Assembly: GCF_001942305.1 (NCBI RefSeq)
Contig: NZ_MKKE01000066.1
Coordinates: 1 to 64,000 of the forward strand
Reading direction: 5' to 3'
From: Saccharomonospora sp. CUA-673
GTDB taxonomy: Bacteria; Actinomycetota; Actinomycetes; Mycobacteriales; Pseudonocardiaceae
Length of the DNA stretch: 64,000 nt
Part shown: positions 55,802-64,000 of the stretch, piece after piece
Layout: the number at the start of each line of letters is the position of its first letter
Numbering within the stretch: the stretch's first letter is position 1
Translations under genes and position numbers: made by a program
The notes under the pieces: model-generated
What the model was told of the DNA's origin: nothing
The model's input: only the letters and a program-made list of their open reading frames with translations
The model's database searches: none

Positions 55802-56745
55802 ATGAAACATGATTTCGTTGTCGGCTTCGGTGCTGTCGAGGGTGCACCGCCGGCACAGTTCCTGGGTTTCCGTCGTATTCGGCACGGCCGGAATATCGAG
55901 ATCTGCGAGGTGAGCGGTGAACTCGATCTGCTCACCGCACCGTTACTGGGCCGGGAGCTGACCGCGGCCGTCGAGTCGGGGGTGTCGACCCTGGTGATCG
56001 ACATGTCCCGTGTGGACTTCTGCGCCGTCGCGGGCGTCGAGGTGCTGTTGGAGGCGTGCCGCAAGGTCAGGGCGCGGACGCCGGGTGTCGGTCGTGGCGA
56101 ACCGCACGTGCGCCGGGTCATGAGCCTGGTGGCGCCCGTCGACCGGGCGGCCTGGATGGCCACGGCCTGGTTCGACTCCGTCTGCGCCGCCGTGGACGAG
56201 GTTGCCGGGGGCGGCAGCGTCGAGGCGGGCGGGCTCGCGTCGATGGACCTCGACAGTGCGCAGCGGGGGCTGCGCCGGTACGTGGAGGCGGTCGCCGTGG
56301 GGCTCGGGGTCGAGCCGACGTCGACGTGGTCCGACGTCGACGACCTGACGGCGACGGCCTACGTCGCGCTGGACGGCAGGTTGCCGGGACTGCCCGACCG
56401 CGAGGTGGCGCTCGTCTGGGACGGGCGCAGCGGTTGGGCGCTCGGCGCGGAGACGCATTCGGGCGAGGACCTGCTCATTCGAGCGTGGTTCGGCACGGAG
56501 CGTTGCCGGAGCCGTCGGCGGTCGTCCGCTTCGTCGAGGCGTTGCGGGCGGGTCGGAAGGTGGGACTCGAGCGTCCGGTGGAGCCGAGTGTGAATCCCCA
56601 CGCGCTGCGCATCGTGCGCGCTCGGTTGCAGGCGGGCGCGTGGGCGCGGACCGAGGCCCGGCTGCCCGAGATCGCCCTTCCGCAGCAGGCTGACTCGGCG
56701 GCGCCGCGGACGTCGTCCGGCCTGCGGCCGGAGGTCCTCGGCTGA
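55802..56745 (+). CDS. STAS domain protein with C-terminal DUF6292-like domain, frameshifted as sequenced
   Basis: About 314 residues. ATG 55802 follows GGGGGAG; ATG 55703 is an alternative. Residues about 25-105 are a STAS domain (EICEVSGELDLLTAPLLG, STLVIDMSRVDFCAVAGVE), the anti-sigma-factor-antagonist fold whose conserved serine position here is Ala/Val (FCAVAGV). From about residue 145 a DUF6292-like domain follows (LRRYVEAVAVGLGVEP, LVWDGRSGWALGAETH), split by a lost G near 56500. The STAS end near 56090 may also carry compensating indels. Confidence 0.75.
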
Positions 56746-56761
56746 GGTAGATCCGCTGTGG

Positions 56762-56811
56762 ACGCGGGTGGCTCCCGGCCGGGCAGAAGTCGGGCCGCGA
56801 GCCACCCGCGT
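56762..56811. terminator. Bidirectional terminator
   Basis: ACGCGGGTGGCTC (56762-56774) pairs with GAGCCACCCGCGT (56799-56811), a perfect 13-bp stem between the STAS gene and the convergent fgd. Confidence 0.85.
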
Positions 56812-56821
56812 CATACGGCTG

Positions 56822-57823
56822 TCAGGCGGAGCGCAGCCGGGGCAGGACGTCCTCGGTGAACTGGCCGAGGTAGCGCCGCTGGTCGTGCCCCGGCCCGTGG
56901 AAGACCAGGTGGTTGAACCCGGCATCGAGGTACGGCTGGATCTGCTCGAGGGCCTCGTCCGGGGTGGACGCGACGATCCAGCGCTTGGCGACCTGCTCGA
57001 TGGGCAGTTCGTCGGCGAGGCGTTCCATCTCCTCCGACGAGGTCACCGAGTGCTTCTGCTCCGGGGTCAGCGACAGCGGCGCCCAGAAACGGCAGTTCTC
57101 CAGCGCCTGCGCGGGGTCGCGGTCGTAGGACATCTTGATCTCGATCATCCGGTCGATGCCCGCGGCGTCCCGCTCCGCGGCGCCGGCACCCTCGGCGACG
57201 GCGGGCTGGAGCTTGTCGGTGTAGAGCTCCATGCCCTTGCCGGACGTGCAGATGAATCCGTCGCCCGCGCGGCCGGCGTACTTGGCGACGACCGGTCCGC
57301 CCGCGGCGATGTACACCGGCACCGGCGTCTCGGGGCGGTCGTAGATCTTCGCGTCGACGAGCGTGTAGTAATCGCCCTCGAACGAGACGTTGTCCTCGGT
57401 CCACAGTCGGCGCATGAGCCGCACCGACTCGCGCAGCCGCGCGAAGCGTTCCTTGAACTCGGGCCACTCGCGACCCGACACGGCGATCTCGTTGAGCGCC
57501 TCACCCGTGCCGACGCCGAGCACGACCCGGCCCTCGGACAGCAGCGACATCGTGGCGAACGCCTGCGCGATCACCGCGGGGTTGTAGCGGAACGTGGGCG
57601 TCAGCACGCTCGTGCCGATCTGCACCCGTTCGGTGCGTTCCGCGACCGCCGACATCCACGACAGGGCGAACGGCGCGTGGCCGCCCTCGTGCCGCCAGGG
57701 CAGGAAATGGTCCGACACCCACACCGAGTCGAGGCCCTGCTGCTCCGCGTGTACCGCGAACTCCACCAGGTCGCGCGGGCCGAACTGCTCCGCCGACGCC
57801 TTGTAACCGACCTTCAGATCCAT
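56822..57823 (-). CDS. fgd: F420-dependent glucose-6-phosphate dehydrogenase
   Basis: Oxidises glucose 6-phosphate with coenzyme F420, supplying F420H2 for redox defence. The 333-residue protein is very close to mycobacterial Fgd1 by inspection: [75 protein letters not shown] and [20 protein letters not shown]. Catalytic His (DHF) and Glu (GEALNE) positions are conserved. Intact single gene. Confidence 0.95.
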   Translation of the reverse strand: MDLKVGYKASAEQFGPRDLVEFAVHAEQQGLDSVWVSDHFLPWRHEGGHAPFALSWMSAVAERTERVQIGTSVLTPTFRYNPAVIAQAFATMSLLSEGRVVLGVGTGEALNEIAVSGREWPEFKERFARLRESVRLMRRLWTEDNVSFEGDYYTLVDAKIYDRPETPVPVYIAAGGPVVAKYAGRAGDGFICTSGKGMELYTDKLQPAVAEGAGAAERDAAGIDRMIEIKMSYDRDPAQALENCRFWAPLSLTPEQKHSVTSSEEMERLADELPIEQVAKRWIVASTPDEALEQIQPYLDAGFNHLVFHGPGHDQRRYLGQFTEDVLPRLRSA

Positions 57824-57903
57824 GGCTCCAACCTAACCGCCACGGCCCACGATCGCGGCCGCGCCGACGATCACCCGACCCACGTGACGGAAAGAACCCG
57901 GTG

Positions 57904-59424
57904 TCAGTGGAGGCGGGGCAGGTGCTCGGCCCAGGGGGCGGCGAGTTCGAGTTGCCGGCCGAGGCGCAGGAGCAGGCGTTCGCCGGAGAGCCTGCCGACG
58001 AACTGCACGCCCATGGGCAGGCCGCCGGGGGTGCGGTGCAGCGGCAGGCTGATGGCCGGGCGGCCGGTGACGTTGGCCAGCTGGGTGTAGGGCACCCAGC
58101 CGAGGTTGCGCTGCACGAGCTGGTCGACGATGCCGGCGCGGCGCAGCAGCCCGACGCCCTTGATGCGCAGCAGGCCGTCGGCGACCCACCGCAGCGGGGT
58201 GGCGACGTCGAGCGAGCCGATGCGGATGGGCGGTTCGCCGAGCGTCGGGGTCAGCAGCAGGTCGTGGCCGGTGTGGAAACGGGCGAGCGCGGCGACGTAG
58301 TCCTTGCGGCGTTCCTGCGCGGCCTCCAACTCGACGGCCGACAGCGACCGGCCCAGTTCGGCCATCAGGCGCGTGTCCTGTTCGAACCCGTCGTCGCCGG
58401 CTCCCGTCTCGCGTTTGATGCGCGCGATCTCGGTGGCCTGGTGCACGAACCACACGGTGAGGAAGTCCTGCCCGAGCTGCCGGTCGTCGTGCGGCGGGTC
58501 GACCTCCTCGACGTGGTGGCCGAGATCGGTCAGCAGTTGCGCGGCGTGCTCGACGGCCCGCACCGCCTCCGGGTGCGGCGTCTCCCGCAGCGCGCACTGC
58601 GTGGTGTATCCGATCCGCAGCGGTTCCGGTGCGGTGTCGAGGTCCTGTGCGTACGAGCCGTCGGGGGCGGCCGGCGCGTACGGGCTCATGTCGTCGGGCC
58701 CGGCGATCACGTCGAGCATGGCGGCGCTGTCGCGCACGGTCCGGGAGATGACGCCCTGCGTGGCCAGCCCGCCGAGGGGTTCGCTCTCGTCCGGGCCCGA
58801 CGGAACGAGTCCCCGGCCCGGCTTCAACCCGACCAGCCCGGTGCACGCGGCGGGGATGCGGATCGAACCGCCGCCGTCGCTGGCCCCGGCGACGGGAACG
58901 ATGCCCGCGGCCACGGCCGCTGCCGACCCGCCCGACGAGCCGCCGGGCGTGCGGTCCAGGTCCCACGGGTTGCGGGTCGGGCCGAACAGGGTCGGCTCGG
59001 TGACGCCCTTCGACCCGAACTCCGGGGTGTTGGTCTTGCCGAACACGACCAGTCCCGCGTCGAGCCAGCGCTGCACGACGGTGCCGGTGCGCGCGGCCGG
59101 GGTACCGGCGAGGGCGCGCGACCCGTCGGACGTCGGCTGGCCCTCCAGCTGCTGGTGCAGGTCCTTGAGCAGGAACGGCACGCCCGCGAACGGCCCGGTC
59201 AGCGGTTCGGTGACCCGCCGGTCGGCGTACGCGTCGAGCCAGGTGCAGATCGCGTTGACGCGCGGGTCGACCGCCTTCGCCCGCGCCCGCGCGGCCGCGA
59301 GCAGGTCGTCGGCCCGCACCTCACCCGAGGCGACCAGCTCGGCCAGGCCCAGTCCGTCGTAGGCAAGGTAGTCCTGCTCGTCCACGTCGCACTCCGTTCG
59401 CTCGGCGGTTGCACCCGCAGTCAC
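57904..59424 (-). CDS. Amidase (amidase signature family)
   Basis: Amide hydrolase of 506 residues, intact. The Ser-cisSer-Lys triad is present: K in GVPFLLKDLHQQLEG, cis-Ser in RTPGGSSGGSAAAVAAG and the nucleophile in ASDGGGSIRIPAACTGLVG. The last segment contains LPMGVQFVG as in bacterial amidases. Substrate is not known. It follows a small VapB-like gene by 33 bp on the same strand. Confidence 0.92.
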   Translation of the reverse strand: MTAGATAERTECDVDEQDYLAYDGLGLAELVASGEVRADDLLAAARARAKAVDPRVNAICTWLDAYADRRVTEPLTGPFAGVPFLLKDLHQQLEGQPTSDGSRALAGTPAARTGTVVQRWLDAGLVVFGKTNTPEFGSKGVTEPTLFGPTRNPWDLDRTPGGSSGGSAAAVAAGIVPVAGASDGGGSIRIPAACTGLVGLKPGRGLVPSGPDESEPLGGLATQGVISRTVRDSAAMLDVIAGPDDMSPYAPAAPDGSYAQDLDTAPEPLRIGYTTQCALRETPHPEAVRAVEHAAQLLTDLGHHVEEVDPPHDDRQLGQDFLTVWFVHQATEIARIKRETGAGDDGFEQDTRLMAELGRSLSAVELEAAQERRKDYVAALARFHTGHDLLLTPTLGEPPIRIGSLDVATPLRWVADGLLRIKGVGLLRRAGIVDQLVQRNLGWVPYTQLANVTGRPAISLPLHRTPGGLPMGVQFVGRLSGERLLLRLGRQLELAAPWAEHLPRLH

Positions 59425-59457
59425 CGTACTGGGCGCCCACGAGCCCGCCGCCGAAGC

Positions 59458-59618
59458 TCACCCGACATCCCGCTGCCCCACGAGCGCGAGTGCCCGGTGC
59501 CGCCGCTCCAATACCTCACGAAGGCGCGGTCGACCGTCTCCTCGGTCGTAGCCGTACCCAGTACCTGCGCTACCTGCGCGACGAGCTGGTCGTCGAGGTC
59601 AAGCTCCGTCCTGCTCAT
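59458..59618 (-). CDS. VapB-like antitoxin (solitary), frameshifted as sequenced
   Basis: A small protein of about 53 residues from ATG 59618: MSRTELDLDDQLVAQVAQVL, then TATTEETVDRA, resembles the N-terminal DNA-binding strand and helix of VapB/DUF2191 antitoxins. As written it runs out of frame; restoring one base near 59538 gives LREVLERRHRALALVGQRDV and a TGA at 59458, the normal antitoxin tail. No VapC toxin gene is adjacent, so it is either an orphan or a relic. Confidence 0.65.
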
Positions 59619-59657
59619 GACTGCCGCCTTCGTTCCGTCTCGCTCGGTGGGTAGACC

Positions 59658-60990
59658 TCACCACATCGTTGTTGTGATGCCGCGGGCGTCGAGGACCTTG
59701 CGGACGTGGGTGCGGAGGGTGTCGTCGCCGGGGAAGTGGTCGGGGTCGAGGCCGAGCACGGCGAGGGCGACGGTGTCGCCGGTGCGCGTGAGCCACAGGC
59801 TGACGCCGCCGCCGCGCGCCCGCAGCATCGCGCGAGTGACGCCGCGGGTCACCGACCGCAGCACCACCGACGACGCGGGCACGCCCAGCGGTGCGGCGTA
59901 GTCGTCGGGCACGGTGCCGAGGTTGGAGCACAGGCACAGCGGCACGGGCGACGAGCGCGCCATCCGCGCGACCACCGGGTCGGGCAGCAGCTGGGCGAGT
60001 GGTTCGAGCGCCTTCGCCGGGGACGGCGCGGTGCCGATCCGGCCGAACGCTTCCTTGCTGCGCCGGCGGACCTCGCGCAGGTCCGACACCCGGCCGTCGG
60101 CGTCGGCCTCGACCGCGATCGACACCCCGGTGGTCGTGTTGGAGCGCAGGTCGTTCTCGCCGCGGGTCGCGACGGGGATCGACACCCGGATCGGCGCGTC
60201 GGCGTGCACGCGGCCCGTCGACAGCAGGATCTCCGCGCCGAGTGCCACGAACAGGGCGTTGCTGCTGCCCTCGTGTTCGGCGACGACGCGGTCCCAGTCG
60301 GCGCGGCGCAGTCGACGACCACGAACGGCGGCCGGAACGGGGCGTCGCCCGGGTCGCCGAGACCGCCGTCGCGCACGGAGGCCTGTTGCGTTCCCGGCGG
60401 CAGCGTTCCGGTGCCGCGGGCGGCGATCGCCGCGGCGACGCCGCCGGCCGCGCGCCGCAGCTGACCGGCCGCGTCGGCGAGGTCGTCGCGCAGGCGCACG
60501 CGCAGGGCGTCGGGATCGTCGACGGGCAGGCGGCCGTTGTCCTCGCCGCGCACGGCGTCGAGCACCGCGCCGAGCTGCACCCCGCCGTCGCCGACGACAT
60601 GCGAGATGACGAGGGACAACACCGACCCGCCGTCGGTGGTGCGCGCCGCGGAGAGCCGCCAGGCCGGGCCGAACTCGGGGTCGAGGTCGATGTCGGCCTG
60701 CGCGTGCGCCCAGCCGAGGACGCCGGCCGGGTCGATCGGTTCGGGTTCGTGGAACGCCGGTTCGGCGCGCGGGGCGCGCACCCAGCGGTCGCGGGCGCGG
60801 GTACACGGCTGCGGGCGACGAGCCGGCCGAGTCGTCCCGTTGCCATCGTGGCCGCCAGCTCGTCGACGCGCTCCGGGTCGATCGGCTCGGGGAACCGCCA
60901 CACGGTCTGGTTCACCACGGGAATGCCGAGGACCCGTGCCGAGCGCAGGAACAGGTCGTCGTCGTAGGTGAGGCGATTGGTCGCGGACAT
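59658..60990 (-). CDS. Condensation-domain acyltransferase (PapA/WS-DGAT-like), two indels as sequenced
   Basis: About 444 residues from ATG 60990. After the N-terminal SATNRLTYDDDLFLRSARV the frame changes near 60798 (RDRWVRAPRAEP follows) and again near 60308 (CAAADWDRVVAEHEG). The active-site motif HxxxDG is seen as LVISHVVGDGGVQ, and the second half has SIPVATRGENDLRSNTTTGV and a C-terminal lobe typical of PapA and WS/DGAT transferases. It precedes no stop-overlap but sits 11 bp after an ABC permease gene, in the same operon. Confidence 0.8.
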
Positions 60991-61001
60991 CGGACTCCTG
61001 T

Positions 61002-61826
61002 TCAGTCGCGGCCGGTGTAGGCGCGGACGGTCAGCGGCACCATCACGGCGAGCACGACGACGGCACCGAGCAGCGACCAGCCCGCCGACGCCGTCAGACC
61101 GTCCCCTTCGGACAGTGCACGCACGGTGGAGACCAGGTGCGACACGGGGTTGATCTCGGCGAACCAGCTGATCCAACTCGGCATCGTCTCGATCGGCACG
61201 AGCGCGTTCGACAGGAACGACAACGGCATCAGCACGAGCATCGACGATCCCTGCACCGCCGACGCGCTGCTCATGACCACACCCATGAACGCGAAGATCC
61301 AGCTCAACGCGAACGCGCAACCGATGACGAAGACGCACCCGGCGATCAGCCCCGGCCACGACTCCGGGCGGAATCCGAGCACGACGCCCACGCCGATCGT
61401 GATGGACGTGGCCAGCACGTAACGGACGATGTCGGCCAGCAGCGAACCGGCGAGCGGGGCGATCCGGCTGATCGGCATCGTGCGGAACCGGTCGAACACG
61501 CCGCGGTCCATGTCGTCGCGCAGCTGCACCCCGGTGACGACCGACGCCGTGACCGCGATCTGCACCATGACACCGGGAATGAGCATCGGCAGGTAGTCCT
61601 CGACCGAACCGGACACCGCTCCGCCGAACACGCCCGCGAACAACAGCGTCGCCACGATCGGCAGGAACACGACGTCGAACAGCCGTTGCGGATCGTGCTT
61701 GATCCGCAGCAGACCGCGGTAGGCCATGGTCAACGACTGCGTGACGTGTGCGAACGCGGCGGCAGTCTGCGTGGAGGAGGCCTGCGTCGTGGTGGGTGCC
61801 TGCGTCATGGGGGCCTGCGTTGTCAT
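61002..61826 (-). CDS. ABC-2 type exporter permease (DrrB-like)
   Basis: A 274-residue membrane protein with six hydrophobic segments. An N-terminal low-complexity TQAP/TTQA repeat precedes LTMAYRGLLRIKHDPQRLFD; the ABC2 signature region FDRFRTMPISRIAPLAGSLL lies in the middle. It starts 1 bp after the ATPase stop and is clearly the partner of that gene. By analogy DrrB-type permeases export lipids, glycolipids or antibiotics. Confidence 0.9.
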   Translation of the reverse strand: MTTQAPMTQAPTTTQASSTQTAAAFAHVTQSLTMAYRGLLRIKHDPQRLFDVVFLPIVATLLFAGVFGGAVSGSVEDYLPMLIPGVMVQIAVTASVVTGVQLRDDMDRGVFDRFRTMPISRIAPLAGSLLADIVRYVLATSITIGVGVVLGFRPESWPGLIAGCVFVIGCAFALSWIFAFMGVVMSSASAVQGSSMLVLMPLSFLSNALVPIETMPSWISWFAEINPVSHLVSTVRALSEGDGLTASAGWSLLGAVVVLAVMVPLTVRAYTGRD

Positions 61827-61827
61827 G

Positions 61828-62805
61828 TCACACCACCGCCGGTTCCGTGTCGGGGTTTCCGGTCAGGGTCAGGAACACGTCGTCGAGCGAGGGGCGGACG
61901 ACGGCGATCTCGCTGAGCCCGATGCCGCGGCCGCGCAGGGCGATCGCGGCGTCGGCGACCACGGACGGGTCGGCCACCGGGATCGACAGACCCAGACCGT
62001 CCACATCGGTCTCCATGCCCGGTCCGAACACCGACGTCAGCGTCTCGCGGGCGACGTCGAGGTCGGTGCCGTGGAGCAGGCGCACCCGCAGGGACGAGCG
62101 GCCGAGCGAATCCTTCAGCGAGTCCGGGGTGCCCGAGGCGACGACCGCGCCGTGGTCGAGCACGGTGACCCGGTCGGCGAGCTGGTCGGCCTCCTCGAGG
62201 TACTGCGTGGTGAGCACGACGGTGGTGCCGTCGGCCACGAGCCGCCGCGTGGTCTCCCACAACGCGTTGCGGGTGCGCGGATCGAGTCCGGTCGTCGGCT
62301 CGTCGAGGAACAGCAGCGGTGGCCGGGCGATGAGGCTCGCGGCGAGGTCGAGCCTGCGCCGCATCCCGCCGGAGAACCCGGTGACCGGCCGGTTCGCCGC
62401 CTCGGCGAGGTCGAACTCCGCCAGCAGCTCCGCTGCGCGCGTGCGCGCGCGGCGACGCGGCAGGCCGAGCAGCCTGCCGAAGATCACCAGGTTCTCGGTG
62501 GCGGTGAGGGCGTCGTCCACCGAGGCGTACTGGCCGGTGAGGCCGATCCTCCTGCGCACCGCGGCGGCCTCGGTCGCGATGTCGAGGCCGAAGACGCTCG
62601 CCTCGCCGTCGTCCGGCCGGAGCAGTGTCGCCAGCAGCCGGACCGTCGTCGTCTTGCCCGCGCCGTTCGGGCCGAGCAACGCGTGCACGGAACCGATCGG
62701 GACGTCGAGGTCCACGCCGTCGACCGCACGGTGCTCGCCGAAGGTCTTGACGAGTCCGCGGACCCGCACGGCTGCGGTGGTGGCCACATTGTCTACTTCG
62801 GGCAT
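61828..62805 (-). CDS. ABC exporter ATPase (DrrA-like)
   Basis: A 325-residue ATP-binding subunit from ATG 62805. Walker A GPNGAGKTTTVRLL near residue 44, signature FSGGMRRRLDLAASL, Walker B LLFLDEPTTGLDPRTR and H-loop TTQYLEEADQLADRV are intact, with a C-terminal DUF4162 extension (VADAAIALRGRGIGLSEIAV). Typical of daunorubicin-resistance-type exporters. It is divergent from a glycosyltransferase with 40 bp between the starts, suggesting shared control. Confidence 0.94.
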   Translation of the reverse strand: MPEVDNVATTAAVRVRGLVKTFGEHRAVDGVDLDVPIGSVHALLGPNGAGKTTTVRLLATLLRPDDGEASVFGLDIATEAAAVRRRIGLTGQYASVDDALTATENLVIFGRLLGLPRRRARTRAAELLAEFDLAEAANRPVTGFSGGMRRRLDLAASLIARPPLLFLDEPTTGLDPRTRNALWETTRRLVADGTTVVLTTQYLEEADQLADRVTVLDHGAVVASGTPDSLKDSLGRSSLRVRLLHGTDLDVARETLTSVFGPGMETDVDGLGLSIPVADPSVVADAAIALRGRGIGLSEIAVVRPSLDDVFLTLTGNPDTEPAVV

Positions 62806-62845
62806 TTCCTCACCCCATACGGTGTTGCTCGTGAACCGGAGAAGG

Positions 62846-64000
62846 ATGCTGTCGCGTTGGTCGGCAGCCGTGGCGATGTCCAACCCGGACTGGCCGTCGC
62901 GGCGCGGTTGCGCGCGCAGGGCCACGACGTCGCGCTCGGGGTGGCTCCCAACCTGGTCGACCTGGCGCGCGGGTTCGGACTGGACGCCGTGGCCGTCGGC
63001 GTCGACAGCCGCGACCTGCTGACATCCGAGCTGGTGCGCCGTGACATGCGCTCGGCGAATCCGGTGCGCCGGGTGCGTGGGCTGGCGGCGGTGTCCGCGC
63101 ACGGCTGGGACGAACTGCGCCGTGGCGTCGTGGACCTCGCCGCCGACGCCGACGTGATCGTCACCGGCCTGCTCGGCCAGGAGGTCGGCTCGGCGGTGGC
63201 CGAGGCCCGGGACGTCGCGTTCGCCGCGCTGCACTATGCGCCCGTGCGCGCGAACTCGACGGTGCCACTGATTCCCCTCGGTGCGCGGCATCCGGCCCTG
63301 CGCCGCGTGGCCTGGCGCGCCGGCGAGGCCGTCCGCTGGCGGCTGACCAAGGGAGCGGAGAACCGGCAGCGCGCGGCACTCGGCCTGCGACCCACGGCCG
63401 TCGACCTGCCCCGGAGACTCCGAGACCGGGGCGCCATGGAGATCCAGGCCTACGACCCCGTGCTCGTTCCCGGACTCGCCGACGAATGGGGGCCGCGCCG
63501 TCCGCTCGTGGGTTCGTTGGACCTGCCCGGTGCCGACTCCACGGACGCCGAACTCCTTGCGTGGCTCGATGCCGGATCCGCGCCCGTCTACATCGGATTC
63601 GGCAGCATGCCGGTCCGCGACCCCGACGCGCTGCTCGACGCCGTGCACCGGATGTGCCGCGAACTGGGGATGCGGGCGTTGGTCGCCGCGGGATGGAGCG
63701 ACGTGCGCCCCACCGGTGACGACGACCGGGTGCGGCTGGTCGGCTCCGTCGAGCATGCCGCGGTGCTGCCGCGCTGCCGGGTGGCCGTGCACCACGGCGG
63801 AGCGGGCACGACCGCCGCCGCCGTGCGCGCGGGCATCCCGTCGGTCGTGTGCTCGTTCAGTGCCGATCAGCCGATGTGGGGCCGGCTCCTCGCCGGCCGC
63901 GGCGTCGGCGTGTGGATGCCGTTCTCGCGGCTCGACGCGGGGTCGCTGCGCGACGCGGTCGCCGAACTGTGCACCGACGAGGTCGCCGGGCGCGCTCGCG
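62846..64000 (+). CDS. GT1 glycosyltransferase, partial, frameshifted near the start
   Basis: At least 385 residues, running off the window. ATG 62846 follows GGAGAAGG but is out of frame with the body; restoring one base (ATG-CGT-GTC) gives VALVGSRGDVQPGLAVAARL, the N-terminal motif of actinobacterial macrolide/glycolipid-type transferases. If the sequence is right as written, TTG 62857 is the only start. VYIGFGSMPVRDPDALLDAV and VAVHHGGAGTTAAAVRAGIP (nucleotide-sugar binding) are intact. Related enzymes glycosylate mycobacterial glycolipids and antibiotics. Confidence 0.88.

Noticed and set aside
30000-64000. Antibiotic resistance island
   Set aside because: Vgb-like, TetR, DrrAB and FAD monooxygenase genes are scattered among housekeeping genes, with no mobile-element signs or compositional shift.

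Overview
The window looks like chromosome from a high-GC actinobacterium. Codons are overwhelmingly G/C-ended, and several families present are typical of the phylum: MihF (actinobacterial integration host factor), an F420-dependent glucose-6-phosphate dehydrogenase plus a second luciferase-like F420 enzyme, DUF222/HNH (13E12-type) protein, an actinobacterial LexA and KstR-type palindromes. The urease cluster and a STAS + DUF6292-like protein would fit a member of the Pseudonocardiaceae, but that placement is inference. I saw no rRNA, tRNA, phage, insertion sequence or CRISPR array.

Layout. 1-4.2 kb: urease operon ureC-F-G-D, cut on the left, starting with an exact 74-bp tandem duplication. 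4.2-12.1 kb: pdxH, an SdpI-family protein, an MFS exporter, a DUF222/HNH protein, an APC permease, an aldose epimerase and an amidohydrolase. 12.1-20.4 kb: acyl-CoA dehydrogenase/TetR/sugar kinase, citrate synthase with terminator, and a glpD-TetR pair divergent from a flavin oxidase. 20.3-28.6 kb: gamma-glutamylcyclotransferase-like protein, secreted C39 peptidase, acyl-CoA ligase, mihF, isochorismate synthase + phosphopantetheinyl transferase, and an XRE-cupin regulator divergent from a thioredoxin-reductase-like flavoprotein. 28.6-34.6 kb: ECH-ligase-TetR operon, acetyltransferase, DtxR-type regulator, DoxX/ECF sigma pair. 34.5-41 kb: a sulfotransferase-SDR-hypothetical-NTF2 block with KstR-like boxes, cysQ and recQ. 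41-51.5 kb: lyase-like propeller, secreted hydrolase, reductase/TetR, FAD monooxygenase/TetR, phoD, CGNR regulator, F420 enzyme, epimerase. 51.7-56.8 kb: an oxidative-stress group (Mn catalase, iron redox enzyme, HemK2-like methyltransferase, CDGSH protein, lexA, STAS protein). 56.8-64 kb: fgd, amidase, a small VapB-like protein, and a PapA-like acyltransferase + DrrA/DrrB-type ABC exporter + GT1 glycosyltransferase, cut on the right.

Two features run through the whole window. First, about 20 genes carry single-base losses. Nearly all have the same sign and nearly all can be repaired by restoring one G or C, usually in a GG or CC pair. I read these as sequencing errors, not pseudogenes, and annotate the repaired genes. 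Second, two families of intergenic DNA recur: arrays of an 8-bp core GTGTYRGC at a 21/22-bp period at three 3' ends, and a long GC-rich hairpin (arms like AGCTCCCGAGGGCCC) at four gene boundaries. Many TetR and XRE genes sit beside clear palindromes, so local autoregulated divergent modules are the dominant regulatory design here.
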